Part shown: in pieces, positions 8,717-18,936 of the stretch
How positions within the stretch are numbered: the first letter of the stretch is position 1
How the letters are laid out: every line of letters starts with the position of its first letter
From: Gammaproteobacteria bacterium UBA7803
Lineage (GTDB): Bacteria; Pseudomonadota; Gammaproteobacteria; Pseudomonadales; Azotimanducaceae
Reading direction: 5' to 3'
Length of the DNA: 64,000 bases
Assembly (NCBI GenBank): GCA_002480525.1
Contig: DLCH01000009.1
Span: 109,845-173,844 of the forward strand
Notes under the pieces: model-generated
Seen by the model: only the letters and a program-made list of their open reading frames with translations
Database searches by the model: none
Told to the model about the DNA's origin: nothing
Translations under genes and position numbers: made by a program

Positions 8717-9856
8717 CTAGAGCTTGCGCACCACCAGGCTGCCGATGGAGTAGCCGGCGCCGAAGCTGCAGATGACGCCATGGTCACCCGGCGCCAGGTC
8801 CTCGTGGTGCAGGCAGAACGCGATGATCGAGCCCGCCGACGCGGTGTTGGCGAACTCGTCGAGCACGATGGGCGCCTCGGCCGGGTCGGCGTCCCGTCCG
8901 AGCAGTCGGCGGACGATGAGCTGATTCATGTTCAGATTGGCCTGATGCAGCCACCAGCGCGCGACGTCGCCGGTGTCGAGCCCGACGGCGGCGATCTGCT
9001 GCTCGAGGTGCTCGGCCGCCATCGGGCACACCTCCTTGAAGACCCGCCGGCCGTTCTGGTGGAACAGGTTCGCCGGACCGAACGGGTCCACGTCCTCGGC
9101 ATGGGCCACGTAGCCGAAGTTGGAGCGGATGTTGTTGGAATACAGGGTCCGGGCGCGGCTGCCGAGCACCTGGTAACGGTGCTCGCCACGGGCGTCCTCC
9201 GCCCGCTCCAGCACCACCGCGGTGCTGACGTCACCGAAGATGAAGTGGCTGTCGCGGTCCGTGTAGTTCACCTGGGGCGAGGTCAGCTCGGGGTTGATCA
9301 CCAGTACGGCCTGGGCGGAGCCCGCCTGGATCGCATCCACCGCGCGCTGCAGGGCGAAGGTGGCCGCGGAGCAGGCCACCAGCATGTCGAAGCCGAAACC
9401 CTCGATGCCGAGCGCGTGCTGCACCTCGATGGCGATGGCCGGATAGGAGCGCTCGGTGTACGCGCAGGAGACGATCACCATGTCGACGCCCACCGCCCGG
9501 CCGTCGCCGTCGAGCCGGCCGGCGGCGGCCAGCGCGGGCCGCGCCGCGTTCAGCGCGATCTCCGCCTGATGGGACAGCGCGTCCTCGGCGCGGCGGGGGA
9601 TCCGCGGCCGCATGCGCGTCACGTCCAGGATGCCGTCCTTCACGTAGGCGTAGCGCTGGCGGATGCCGGATGCCATCTCGATGAACTCCACGCTCGACGC
9701 CGGCTTCGCCTCGACCTCGCCGGCCTCGATGGCGGCGGCATGCTCGGCGTTGAAGCGCTCGGCCCAGGCGTTGTAGCTCTCGACGAGCTCGGCGTTGCTG
9801 ATGACGTGCTCGGGCTTCCACAGCCCGGCGCCGGAGATCACCACGTCGTGGCTCAT
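8717..9856 (-). CDS. Beta-ketoacyl-ACP synthase III family (FabH-like) enzyme
   Basis: The 379-residue thiolase-fold protein has the FabH triad: Cys162 (LVACSAATFALQ), His304 (WLHQANLNMN) and Asn337 (EFANTASAGS). The glycine-rich ending FGAGYSIGSLVVRKL is also typical. FabH enzymes condense an acyl-CoA with malonyl-ACP to start fatty-acid chains. It is longer than housekeeping FabH (~320) because of an N-terminal insertion (~residues 30-60), resembling the second FabH-like proteins of Pseudomonas. It is not beside fabD/fabG/acpP, so it may act on special acyl primers; the substrate is unknown. Confidence 0.85.
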   Translation of the reverse strand: MSHDVVISGAGLWKPEHVISNAELVESYNAWAERFNAEHAAAIEAGEVEAKPASSVEFIEMASGIRQRYAYVKDGILDVTRMRPRIPRRAEDALSHQAEIALNAARPALAAAGRLDGDGRAVGVDMVIVSCAYTERSYPAIAIEVQHALGIEGFGFDMLVACSAATFALQRAVDAIQAGSAQAVLVINPELTSPQVNYTDRDSHFIFGDVSTAVVLERAEDARGEHRYQVLGSRARTLYSNNIRSNFGYVAHAEDVDPFGPANLFHQNGRRVFKEVCPMAAEHLEQQIAAVGLDTGDVARWWLHQANLNMNQLIVRRLLGRDADPAEAPIVLDEFANTASAGSIIAFCLHHEDLAPGDHGVICSFGAGYSIGSLVVRKL

Positions 9857-9958
9857 CCTGGTTCCCCTCGATCTGACAGGCGTCGCGCCGCCGATGCGGC
9901 GGCTCCGGAGAGAGTGTAGCGCGCGGCGCCCGGGTTGGCGCGCAGGCGCCGGAACGAC

Positions 9959-10909
9959 TCAGGGGCGGGCGGGGTAACCGCCGTCGACGCCTTTGGTGAA
10001 CACGCCGACGGCGTCGTGGGCGTGGAGGCTCTCGTGATGCTCGATGCGCACCCAGAAATCCGCCAGCCGCGGGTCCATGGCGAGGCTGGTCTTGAGCTTG
10101 CGGCCGGCGTCCTCGATGAACATCAGGTTCTGGCCGTTGAGGCGGGCGAATTCCTGCTCGTCCTCGCGCTTCACCGCGGTCTGCACCGGGGTCTTGAGGG
10201 CGCCCTCGATGTCGTCCACCAGATCGGTGATGGGGAACGTCTCCAGGCCCTCCGCCAGCCGCACCAGCACCCGCGCGGTGCTCCGCTGGCTGTGGGGCGT
10301 GGCGACGATGCCCTGCTCGGTGCCCAGCCAGGCCCGCACGGCGGCGGCGTCCACCCGGCCGTCGGCGCCGAAGTCCGCCTCGAACTGATCCTGGATGAGC
10401 TGCCGGGCCAGCGCCGCCGAGCAGGGGCAGGTGGAGGAGTACTGCACCGCCAGCTCGAGCTCGAGCACGATCGCGCCGTTCTGCAGCGTGCCGCGGATGG
10501 TGACCGGGTAGCTGTTCCAGCCCGAGTTGTCGGTGACCAGCGCCTTGCGGCGCAGGAAGTAGTCGAAGTCGAACTGCACGAACGCCTGGGTGCTGAGATC
10601 CCGGTGGGATTCGAGCAGGCTCGCGAGCATCAGCTTGAGCCCGGCGGCGGACAGCGCCCGGCTCTCGGCGTGCTCGTCGAGTATCAGGTAGAGGCGCGAC
10701 ATGTGGATGCCCTTCGCCAGCTCGTCCGCCAGATCCACGTAGATCTGCACGCGGCTCTGCACGGCGCGGTTGGCGGCGCCGTCGCGGATCACCAGCGGCT
10801 GATGGATGCCGCTCATGCCGACCCAGTCGAGCGTCTCGAGAGGACTGTCGAGGCCGAGCCGGGCCACGTCGGGCAGCTCGCTCACAGGCAGTATTTCCGG
10901 TCGGTTCAT
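9959..10909 (-). CDS. folE2: GTP cyclohydrolase I, type IB (FolE2)
   Basis: The 316-residue protein matches FolE2/COG1469, including the metal-site Cys in SSTCPCSAALARQL (~residue 161-163), VATPHSQRS, and the N-terminal GMSGIHQPLVI. It converts GTP to 7,8-dihydroneopterin triphosphate, the first step of folate synthesis (and of queuosine synthesis; queG is at 24 kb). Unlike zinc-dependent FolE, it can use other metals and is commonly induced under zinc limitation. The ATG at 10909 is preceded by a -10-like TACAAT. It is separated by ~100 bp from both neighbours, so it may be its own unit. Confidence 0.93.
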   Translation of the reverse strand: MNRPEILPVSELPDVARLGLDSPLETLDWVGMSGIHQPLVIRDGAANRAVQSRVQIYVDLADELAKGIHMSRLYLILDEHAESRALSAAGLKLMLASLLESHRDLSTQAFVQFDFDYFLRRKALVTDNSGWNSYPVTIRGTLQNGAIVLELELAVQYSSTCPCSAALARQLIQDQFEADFGADGRVDAAAVRAWLGTEQGIVATPHSQRSTARVLVRLAEGLETFPITDLVDDIEGALKTPVQTAVKREDEQEFARLNGQNLMFIEDAGRKLKTSLAMDPRLADFWVRIEHHESLHAHDAVGVFTKGVDGGYPARP

Positions 10910-10945
10910 GATGGGTCGCGCACCACCTGGGCGGAGGGTGACCGG

Positions 10946-10965
10946 CGATTGTAACCAATGGTAAC
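10946..10965 (-). promoter_or_regulatory. folE2 -10 region overlapped by a near-palindrome
   Basis: On the minus strand TACAAT (10948-10953) lies about 39 bases before the folE2 ATG. The adjoining bases, read TTACCATTGGTTA on the minus strand, are 10/13 symmetric. A zinc-uptake-regulator (Zur) site is a speculation based on FolE2 biology; the match to known Zur boxes is weak. Confidence 0.3.
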
Positions 10966-11016
10966 GACGCGGCGCCATCCCGGCCCCGCCGCGGTATCGG
11001 TCCGGCCAAGCGGGCG

Positions 11017-11214
11017 TCAGTCCTTGAGGGAGGCGCGCTCCTCGTCGGTGAGCTGGCGGGCTTCCTCCTCGAGCATCACCGGTATGCCGTCCCGGATCGG
11101 ATAGGCGAGACCGCTGGCCCGGCACCACAGCTCGTCGACCTCCTTGCGGTAGAACAGGGAGGCCTTGCTCACGGGACAGACCAGGATTTCCAGCAGCTTG
11201 GCGTCGACGGCCAT
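11017..11214 (-). CDS. Trm112 family protein (YcaR-like)
   Basis: This is a 65-residue small protein ([16 protein letters not shown] ... [25 protein letters not shown]). The [14 protein letters not shown] segment is diagnostic of the bacterial Trm112/YcaR group. The usual CPxC zinc pair is changed to CPVS, so one ligand is missing; only Cys13 and Cys31 remain. The ATG at 11214 lies 15 bases after the purA stop, so it is probably co-transcribed with purA. In enterics the homologue sits between lpxK and kdsB; here that context is absent. Confidence 0.85.
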   Translation of the reverse strand: MAVDAKLLEILVCPVSKASLFYRKEVDELWCRASGLAYPIRDGIPVMLEEEARQLTDEERASLKD

Positions 11215-11229
11215 GGTCGCCCTCCGCGA

Positions 11230-13730
<2,501 letters not shown>

Positions 13731-13734
13731 GGGC

Positions 13735-13920
13735 TCAGCGGACCAGGTAGAGCAGCAGCGTGCCGAGCATCATGCTGCCGAAACCGGCCAGCCGCATGGT
13801 GCGGTCGTCCACGTGGGCCAGCGTCATCGCCATCGCCCGCCAGCGGCGCGGGTACAGGAAGGGCACGATCCCCTCGATGACCAGCACCAGGCACAAGGCT
13901 ACGCCCACGTCTCTCCACAT
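13735..13920 (-). CDS. DUF2065 (YjeT-like) small membrane protein
   Basis: The 61-residue protein has two hydrophobic helices (VGVALCLVLVIEGIVPFL and FGSMMLGTLLLYLV) separated by a short basic/polar loop (YPRRWRAMAMTLAHVDDRT). It matches the YjeT/DUF2065 family that regularly sits between hflC and hisZ or purA in Gammaproteobacteria. The function is unknown. Its ATG is immediately preceded by a 12-bp tandem repeat that replaces a recognisable ribosome-binding site. Confidence 0.88.
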   Translation of the reverse strand: MWRDVGVALCLVLVIEGIVPFLYPRRWRAMAMTLAHVDDRTMRLAGFGSMMLGTLLLYLVR

Positions 13921-13952
13921 TGCTCGCTCGATTGCTCGCTCGATTGCTCGCT
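13919..13952. repeat. 12-bp tandem repeat, about 2.8 copies
   Basis: The unit ATTGCTCGCTCG is repeated at 13919-13930, 13931-13942 and 13943-13952 (partial). It occupies the translation-initiation region of the DUF2065 gene between that gene and hflC. Confidence 0.9.
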
Positions 13953-13976
13953 ACGGCCGGAATCAGCGCAGACTGG

Positions 13977-14846
13977 CTACGAGGGGTCCCGCTCCAGGTA
14001 CTTGAAGAACTCGCTGTTCGGATCCAGCACCAGGAAATCGCTCTTGTCCTTGAAGACGTTGGTATAGGCGTTGATGCTGCGATAGAACTGATAGAAATCC
14101 GGGTCCTTGTTGAAGGCGTCGGCATAGATGGCCGCCGACTGGGCGTCGCCGTCACCGCGGATCTGCTCGGCCTGGCGGTAGGCCTGGGCCTCGATCACCA
14201 CGGTCTGGCGCTCCGCGTCGGCGCGGATGCCCAGGGCCAGCTCGCGGCCGGTGGCCCGGTACTGGCGGGCTTCGATCTGCCGCTCGGAGTTCATGCGGTC
14301 GTACACCGCGGTGGACACCTCGGTGGGCAGGTCGATGCGCTTGACGCGCACGTCGATCACCTCGATGCCGGCGGCCTGGGCCATCACCCGGTTCAGCTCG
14401 GCGGTGAGGTTGTCCATCAGCTCGTCGCGCTCGCCGGACACCACCTCGTGCATGTCGCGGCGGCTGATCTCGTTGCGCAGGCCCTCGTTGATCCGCTCCT
14501 GCAGAATCCGCTCGCCGATGCGCTCGTCGAAGCGGGTCGCCTCGTAGTAGCGCAGCACGTTGTTGATCCGCCACTTGGCGAAGGAGTCGACGATCAGCGG
14601 CTTCTTCTCCAGCGTGAAATAGGTCTCCGCCGTGGAGTCCAGGGTCAGCACCCGGCCGTCGGCTTTGTTGATCTGTTCGGCGATGGGCATCTTGAAGTGG
14701 ATGCCCGGCTCCACGTCGGCTTCGCTGACGGCGCCGAACCGCAGCAGGATCGCCCGCTCGGTCTCGTGCACGGTGTACACGCTGTCCATGGCCAGTGACA
14801 CGATCACCACGGCGATGACGATGACGATGAGATTGCGCAGATTCAT
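13977..14846 (-). CDS. hflC: HflC, subunit of the FtsH-regulating HflKC membrane complex
   Basis: The 289-residue protein has one N-terminal membrane anchor (LIVIVIAVVIVSLAM) and an SPFH/prohibitin domain (HETERAILLRFG; PGIHFKMP), then a long alpha-helical coiled-coil stretch rich in Ala/Glu/Arg. HflC assembles with HflK into a cage around FtsH and modulates proteolysis of membrane proteins. It follows hflK by 29 bases on the same strand. Confidence 0.96.
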   Translation of the reverse strand: MNLRNLIVIVIAVVIVSLAMDSVYTVHETERAILLRFGAVSEADVEPGIHFKMPIAEQINKADGRVLTLDSTAETYFTLEKKPLIVDSFAKWRINNVLRYYEATRFDERIGERILQERINEGLRNEISRRDMHEVVSGERDELMDNLTAELNRVMAQAAGIEVIDVRVKRIDLPTEVSTAVYDRMNSERQIEARQYRATGRELALGIRADAERQTVVIEAQAYRQAEQIRGDGDAQSAAIYADAFNKDPDFYQFYRSINAYTNVFKDKSDFLVLDPNSEFFKYLERDPS

Positions 14847-14875
14847 GTCGGTCCTCTCGAGATGCCTCGACCCGG

Positions 14876-16003
14876 TTACCGGGTGTCGCGAACGCGGCCG
14901 CTGGAGATGCGGTCGTTGAGTTCGCGGACGATGGAGTCGGCGATGTTGCGGATGTTGTCCTGGGACACGCCGGCGGTGCTGCCGCCCTGCTGCACCAGCC
15001 GGTCCAGCGGCAGGTACATGATGTTGTTGCCGCCTTCGACCGCCACCATGACCTTGGTGGTGTTGCCGAGCACGGTTTCCATGGCGTCGATGTAGAGCCG
15101 GTCCCGGGTCACCTCGGTGGCGCGCTGGTACTCGGCGAGCAGCTTGTTGAAGCGGTCGGCCTCACCTTCGGCCCGGGCGACTACCCGGTCCCGGTAGGCG
15201 TTGGCCTGCTCGATGATCTGCTGGGCTTCACCACGGGCCTCGGGAATGACGCTCTCGGCGTAGGCGTTGGCCTCGTTGATGAAGCGCTGCTCGTCCTCCT
15301 TGGCCTTCTGCACGTCGTTGAAGGCGTCGGCCACCTGGTTCGGCGGCGCGGAGCGGTCGATGTTGACCTTGTCCAGCCGGATGCCGGTGCCGTAGTTCGC
15401 CAGGTAGGCCTGCAGGCGCTCCTGAACCTCCACGGCGATCGCCTCCCGGCCGGCGGTGATGACGTCGTCCATGACCGAGCTGCCGACCACGTGGCGCAGG
15501 GCGCTCTCGGTGGCCTGGGTGAGACTCGAGCGCGGCGCGCGCACGTTCACCAGATAGGCGATCGGATCCGACACCACGTACTGCACGGTCAGCGCCACGT
15601 CGACGATGTTCTCGTCCTCGGTGAGCATCAGCGCCTGGTGGCTGTGGGAGTTCACCCGGGTGACGTTGACCTTCTCCACCACGTCGATCAGCGGCGGGTT
15701 CCAGTGCAGGCCCGGCATGACCACGTTCTCCTGCACGGCGCCGAAGCGGAACACCACGCCTCGCTCGCCCTGGTCCACCTGGTAGAGGCCCAGGAAGCCG
15801 TAGACCACGGCCAGGCCCACCAGGATGAAGCCGAACATGCGCAGGTTCAGGCCGCCGGCACCACCGCCGCCGCCCGAGCCGCCGCCGAAGATCCCGGACA
15901 GCTGGGCCTGGAGCTTCTTGAAGGCCTCGTCGAGGTCGGGCGGCCCCTGGTCGCCACGGTTGCCCCATGGGTCTTTGCCGCCTCCGGGCTCGTTCCACGC
16001 CAT
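14876..16003 (-). CDS. hflK: HflK, subunit of the FtsH-regulating HflKC membrane complex
   Basis: The 375-residue partner of HflC begins with the HflK hallmark: a Trp/Gly-rich N-terminus (MAWNEPGGGKDPWGNRGDQGPPDLDEAFKKLQ). A Gly-rich patch, one membrane helix (MFGFILVGLAVVYGFLGLY) and the SPFH domain (VDQGERGVVFRFG; PGLHWNPPLIDVV) follow. The C-terminal coiled coil contains the EARGEAQQIIEQANAYRD repeats typical of the family. It is the first of the hflK-hflC pair after hflX; the 126-bp leader may hold its promoter. Confidence 0.96.
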   Translation of the reverse strand: MAWNEPGGGKDPWGNRGDQGPPDLDEAFKKLQAQLSGIFGGGSGGGGGAGGLNLRMFGFILVGLAVVYGFLGLYQVDQGERGVVFRFGAVQENVVMPGLHWNPPLIDVVEKVNVTRVNSHSHQALMLTEDENIVDVALTVQYVVSDPIAYLVNVRAPRSSLTQATESALRHVVGSSVMDDVITAGREAIAVEVQERLQAYLANYGTGIRLDKVNIDRSAPPNQVADAFNDVQKAKEDEQRFINEANAYAESVIPEARGEAQQIIEQANAYRDRVVARAEGEADRFNKLLAEYQRATEVTRDRLYIDAMETVLGNTTKVMVAVEGGNNIMYLPLDRLVQQGGSTAGVSQDNIRNIADSIVRELNDRISSGRVRDTR

Positions 16004-16129
16004 CTACTCGCGCTCCATCAACTTACAACGTTCCAAACTCACAACGTCCGCCGTCAGCAACTCCGGGTTCTCAGACTACTCACGGGGAAATCGAGGTTTG
16101 CGGGTCTGACTCGAGCCAGACGGGAAAGT

Positions 16130-17503
16130 TTAGGGTTGGCCCTGCGGGGGTGCAACAAACGTTGGCGCCGCCGGCGGCGCCTCCGGGGCGGGGCTGCGCA
16201 CCGGGGCCCGGCGCTGCACGCGGGAACCGTCGCGCTCGAGCCGCGCCAGCAGGTCGGCGTCGGCCTGCACGGTGATCGCCATGCTGCCGTCCTCCCGGAG
16301 CTCCTCGTCGAGCACGGCGCCGACCCGGTACAGCCAGGCGCGGGTGCGGCCCTGCTCCGGCCGCAGCAGCACTTCGGCCGGCGCCGCCACGCCCAGACGC
16401 TCGCCGATCACGTCGATCAGCCGGCCGAGGCCGGCGCCGGTGACCGCGCTGACGGGCACCGCGGCCGCGCCGCCGCCGTGTCCGGGCACCGTCGGCACCG
16501 GCGCGTCGGCCGGCAGCGCGTCGATCTTGTTCAGCACCATGACGGTCGGAATGTCGTCCGCGCCGATCTCCTCGAGCACGGCTTCCACCTGGGCGACCCG
16601 CTCCTCGCGGTCCTCGGCGCTGGCGTCGACCACGTGCAGCAGCAGATCGGCGTTGGCCACCTCCTCGAGGGTCGCCTTGAACGCCTCCACCAGGGAGTGG
16701 GGAAGCTGGCTGATGAAGCCCACGGTGTCGCCGAGCACCACGTCACCGACCCCGGGCACCGCCAGCCGGCGCATGGTCGGGTCCAGGGTCGCGAACAGCT
16801 TGTCCTCCGCCATGACCTCGGACGTGGTGAGGGCGTTGAACAGGGTCGACTTGCCGGCGTTGGTGTAGCCCACCAGGGACACCGTGCGGACGTGCCCCCG
16901 CTGGCGCCGGCGCCGGCCCTGGCCGCGGCGGCGCGCCACCGTGCCGAGCTTCTTCTCCAGCCCCTTGATGCGCTGGGAGATCATGCGCTGGTCCAGCTCG
17001 AGCTGGGTTTCGCCGGCGCCGCGCAGGCCGATACCGCCCTTCTGCCGGTCCAGGTGGGTCCAGCCGCGCACCAGGCGCGACTGGGCGTGGTTGAGCTGGG
17101 CGAGCTCGACCTGCAGCTTGCCTTCGTAGGTGCGCGCGCGGTCGGCGAAGATGTGCAGGATCAGCTCGGTGCGGGTCATCACCCGGCAGCCGAGCCGCTT
17201 TTCCAGGTTGCGCTGCTGACCGGGCGACAGGTCGTGATTGACCAGCAGCAGGTCCGCGTCGCCGCCCGCCAGGGCGGCGCCAAGCTCCTCCAGCTTGCCC
17301 TCGCCGACGAACCAGCGCGGGTGGGGCGCATCTCGGGTCGCGCCGAGACGGGCGACCACGTCGATGCCGGCGGTGCGGGCCAGCTCGGCGCACTCCGCCG
17401 CGCTGTCCACGCCGTCGGCATGGCCGGCCTGGCCGCGTTTCTGCTTGAAGGTGACGTGCAGCAGGACCGCGCGGCGGCCTGCATCAGGGCGTTCGAAAAA
17501 CAA
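16130..17503 (-). CDS. hflX: Ribosome-associated GTPase HflX
   Basis: The 457-residue protein has the HflX N-terminal domain (PHPRWFVGEGKLEELGAAL; NLEKRLGCRVMTRTELILHIFADRARTYEGKLQVELAQL; GGIGLRGAGETQLELD). Next comes the Obg-like G domain with G1 GYTNAGKST, G3 DTVGFI and G4 NKID. HflX splits stalled ribosomes during stress. The TTG start gives MFFERPDAGRRAVLLHV, aligning with the E. coli N-terminus, with GAGGAG upstream. The C-terminal ~40 residues are a low-complexity, Ala/Pro-rich tail. It lies between hfq and hflK as in many Gammaproteobacteria. Confidence 0.96.
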   Translation of the reverse strand: MFFERPDAGRRAVLLHVTFKQKRGQAGHADGVDSAAECAELARTAGIDVVARLGATRDAPHPRWFVGEGKLEELGAALAGGDADLLLVNHDLSPGQQRNLEKRLGCRVMTRTELILHIFADRARTYEGKLQVELAQLNHAQSRLVRGWTHLDRQKGGIGLRGAGETQLELDQRMISQRIKGLEKKLGTVARRRGQGRRRRQRGHVRTVSLVGYTNAGKSTLFNALTTSEVMAEDKLFATLDPTMRRLAVPGVGDVVLGDTVGFISQLPHSLVEAFKATLEEVANADLLLHVVDASAEDREERVAQVEAVLEEIGADDIPTVMVLNKIDALPADAPVPTVPGHGGGAAAVPVSAVTGAGLGRLIDVIGERLGVAAPAEVLLRPEQGRTRAWLYRVGAVLDEELREDGSMAITVQADADLLARLERDGSRVQRRAPVRSPAPEAPPAAPTFVAPPQGQP

Positions 17504-17562
17504 TCTGGCTCCTCAGCGACGCTGCCCGCGCCCCTGCCGGGCGTCGAGGAGCAGCATCGCCG

Positions 17563-17811
17563 TCATTTGCCGGAGGCATCCTCCGGGGCGCTGCTCTGGT
17601 GCAGCTTGACGTTGCGCGACGGCACGACCGTCGATATCGCGTGTTTGTAGACCATCTGGCTGACGGAATTGCGCAGAAGCACGACGAACTGATCGAAGGA
17701 TTCGATCTGCCCCTGCAGCTTGATGCCGTTGACCAGGTAGATCGAAACCGGAATCCGCTCCTTTCTCAGGGTATTCAGATAAGGGTCTTGTAGCGAATGC
17801 CCTTTTGACAT
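17563..17811 (-). CDS. hfq: RNA chaperone Hfq
   Basis: The 82-residue protein shows Sm1 ([29 protein letters not shown]) and Sm2 ([13 protein letters not shown]) motifs that form the hexameric ring and bind small RNAs and poly(A). The C-terminal tail is short ([15 protein letters not shown]), as in Pseudomonas. The ATG at 17811 has AGGAG six bases upstream. It lies between miaA and hflX on the same strand. Confidence 0.98.
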   Translation of the reverse strand: MSKGHSLQDPYLNTLRKERIPVSIYLVNGIKLQGQIESFDQFVVLLRNSVSQMVYKHAISTVVPSRNVKLHQSSAPEDASGK

Positions 17812-17958
17812 CACGGTCTCCTGCTGCAGCGCCACCGGGGCCTGGCACGAATGGCCCGCAGGTTTCGACGACTTGCTTCGACAACCCCGGCCGCAATTTG
17901 TTGCGCGGCGCACAATCGCGCGCCGACGATTCTTGTGCCCTCGAATATGGGCCTCGCC

Positions 17959-18936
17959 TCAGGAGAATTCAAGCAGGTGCTCGATCCGCGACGCCAGTTC
18001 CCCGGCCGGCCCCGGCGCCAGGCGATGAACGTGGGACCAGCGGTTCAGCCAGGTATATTGTCGTTTTGCCAGGGAGCGGGTGGCCGCCGCGCCGCGCGCC
18101 CGCAGCGCGTCGAGGTCGCCGTCCCCCTCCAGATAGGACCAGACCTGGCGGTAACCGACCGCGCGCATGCTGGGCAGCGCCGGCGACAGGTCGCCCCGCG
18201 CGCGCAGCGCCGCGACCTCGTCGACCAGACCCGCGTCGAGCATCCTCGAGAAGCGCTCCTCGATGGGGGCGCGCAGGGATTCCCGGTCGTCGGGGATCAC
18301 CGCCACCTCCACCAGCCGCACGCCCAGCCGGCGGGCGGCGCCGGTGTCCCGCTGGGCGGCCCACCAGGCGGACAGCGGCCGGCCGGTCGTCCGGTACACC
18401 TCCAGCGCGCGCTCGACCCGCACCCGATTGCCCGGATGGATGCCCGCCGCGGCTCCCGGGTCGACCCTCTCGAGCACCCGGTACACGTGATCCCAGCCGA
18501 GCCGTCCGGCTTCCTCGGCGATCTCCGCCCGCACCGCCGGGTCCGCCGGCGGCAGGTCCGCCAGCCCCTCCCGGAAGGCGCGCAGGTAGAGCATGGTGCC
18601 TCCGACCAGCACGGGCAGCCGGCCGGCGGCCAGGGCCTCGCGCACCGCCGCGTCGGCGTCGGCGACGAAATCCGCCGCCGAGTAGGGCTCGGCCGGGTCG
18701 CGGACGTCCACCAGGGCGTGGGGATACCGCGCCAGGACGTCGGCGGATGGCTTGGCGGTGCCGATGTCCATGCCCCGGTAGACCATGGCGGAGTCCATGC
18801 TGACCAGGGACACCGGGCTGGCGGTGTCCCGGCGGCGCTCGGCCAGGGTCAGGGCGACGTCGGTCTTGCCGGCCGCCGTGGGTCCGGTGACGACGAGTAC
18901 GACGGGCGCGCCGGGTCCGGCCGGATCACTGGCCAC
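17959..18936 (-). CDS. miaA: tRNA dimethylallyltransferase
   Basis: The 325-residue enzyme prenylates A37 of tRNAs that read UNN codons. P-loop VTGPTAAGKTDVAL, the substrate segment DSAMVYRGMDIGTAKPS, VGGTMLYLRA and the tRNA-binding AVGYRQVWSYLEG are present. The GTG start at 18936 lies inside the mutL coding end (11-base overlap), implying coupled translation. The next gene is hfq. Confidence 0.96.
   Translation of the reverse strand: MASDPAGPGAPVVLVVTGPTAAGKTDVALTLAERRRDTASPVSLVSMDSAMVYRGMDIGTAKPSADVLARYPHALVDVRDPAEPYSAADFVADADAAVREALAAGRLPVLVGGTMLYLRAFREGLADLPPADPAVRAEIAEEAGRLGWDHVYRVLERVDPGAAAGIHPGNRVRVERALEVYRTTGRPLSAWWAAQRDTGAARRLGVRLVEVAVIPDDRESLRAPIEERFSRMLDAGLVDEVAALRARGDLSPALPSMRAVGYRQVWSYLEGDGDLDALRARGAAATRSLAKRQYTWLNRWSHVHRLAPGPAGELASRIEHLLEFS

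Noticed and set aside
13919..13952. CRISPR-like repeat
   Set aside because: Units are 12 bp and directly adjacent with no spacers; no cas genes.
15491..17650. Very long open frame antisense to hflK, hflX and hfq
   Set aside because: Its translation is low-complexity His/Arg/Ala/Gly with no domain. Such frames are expected opposite GC-rich genes; the minus-strand genes are unmistakable.
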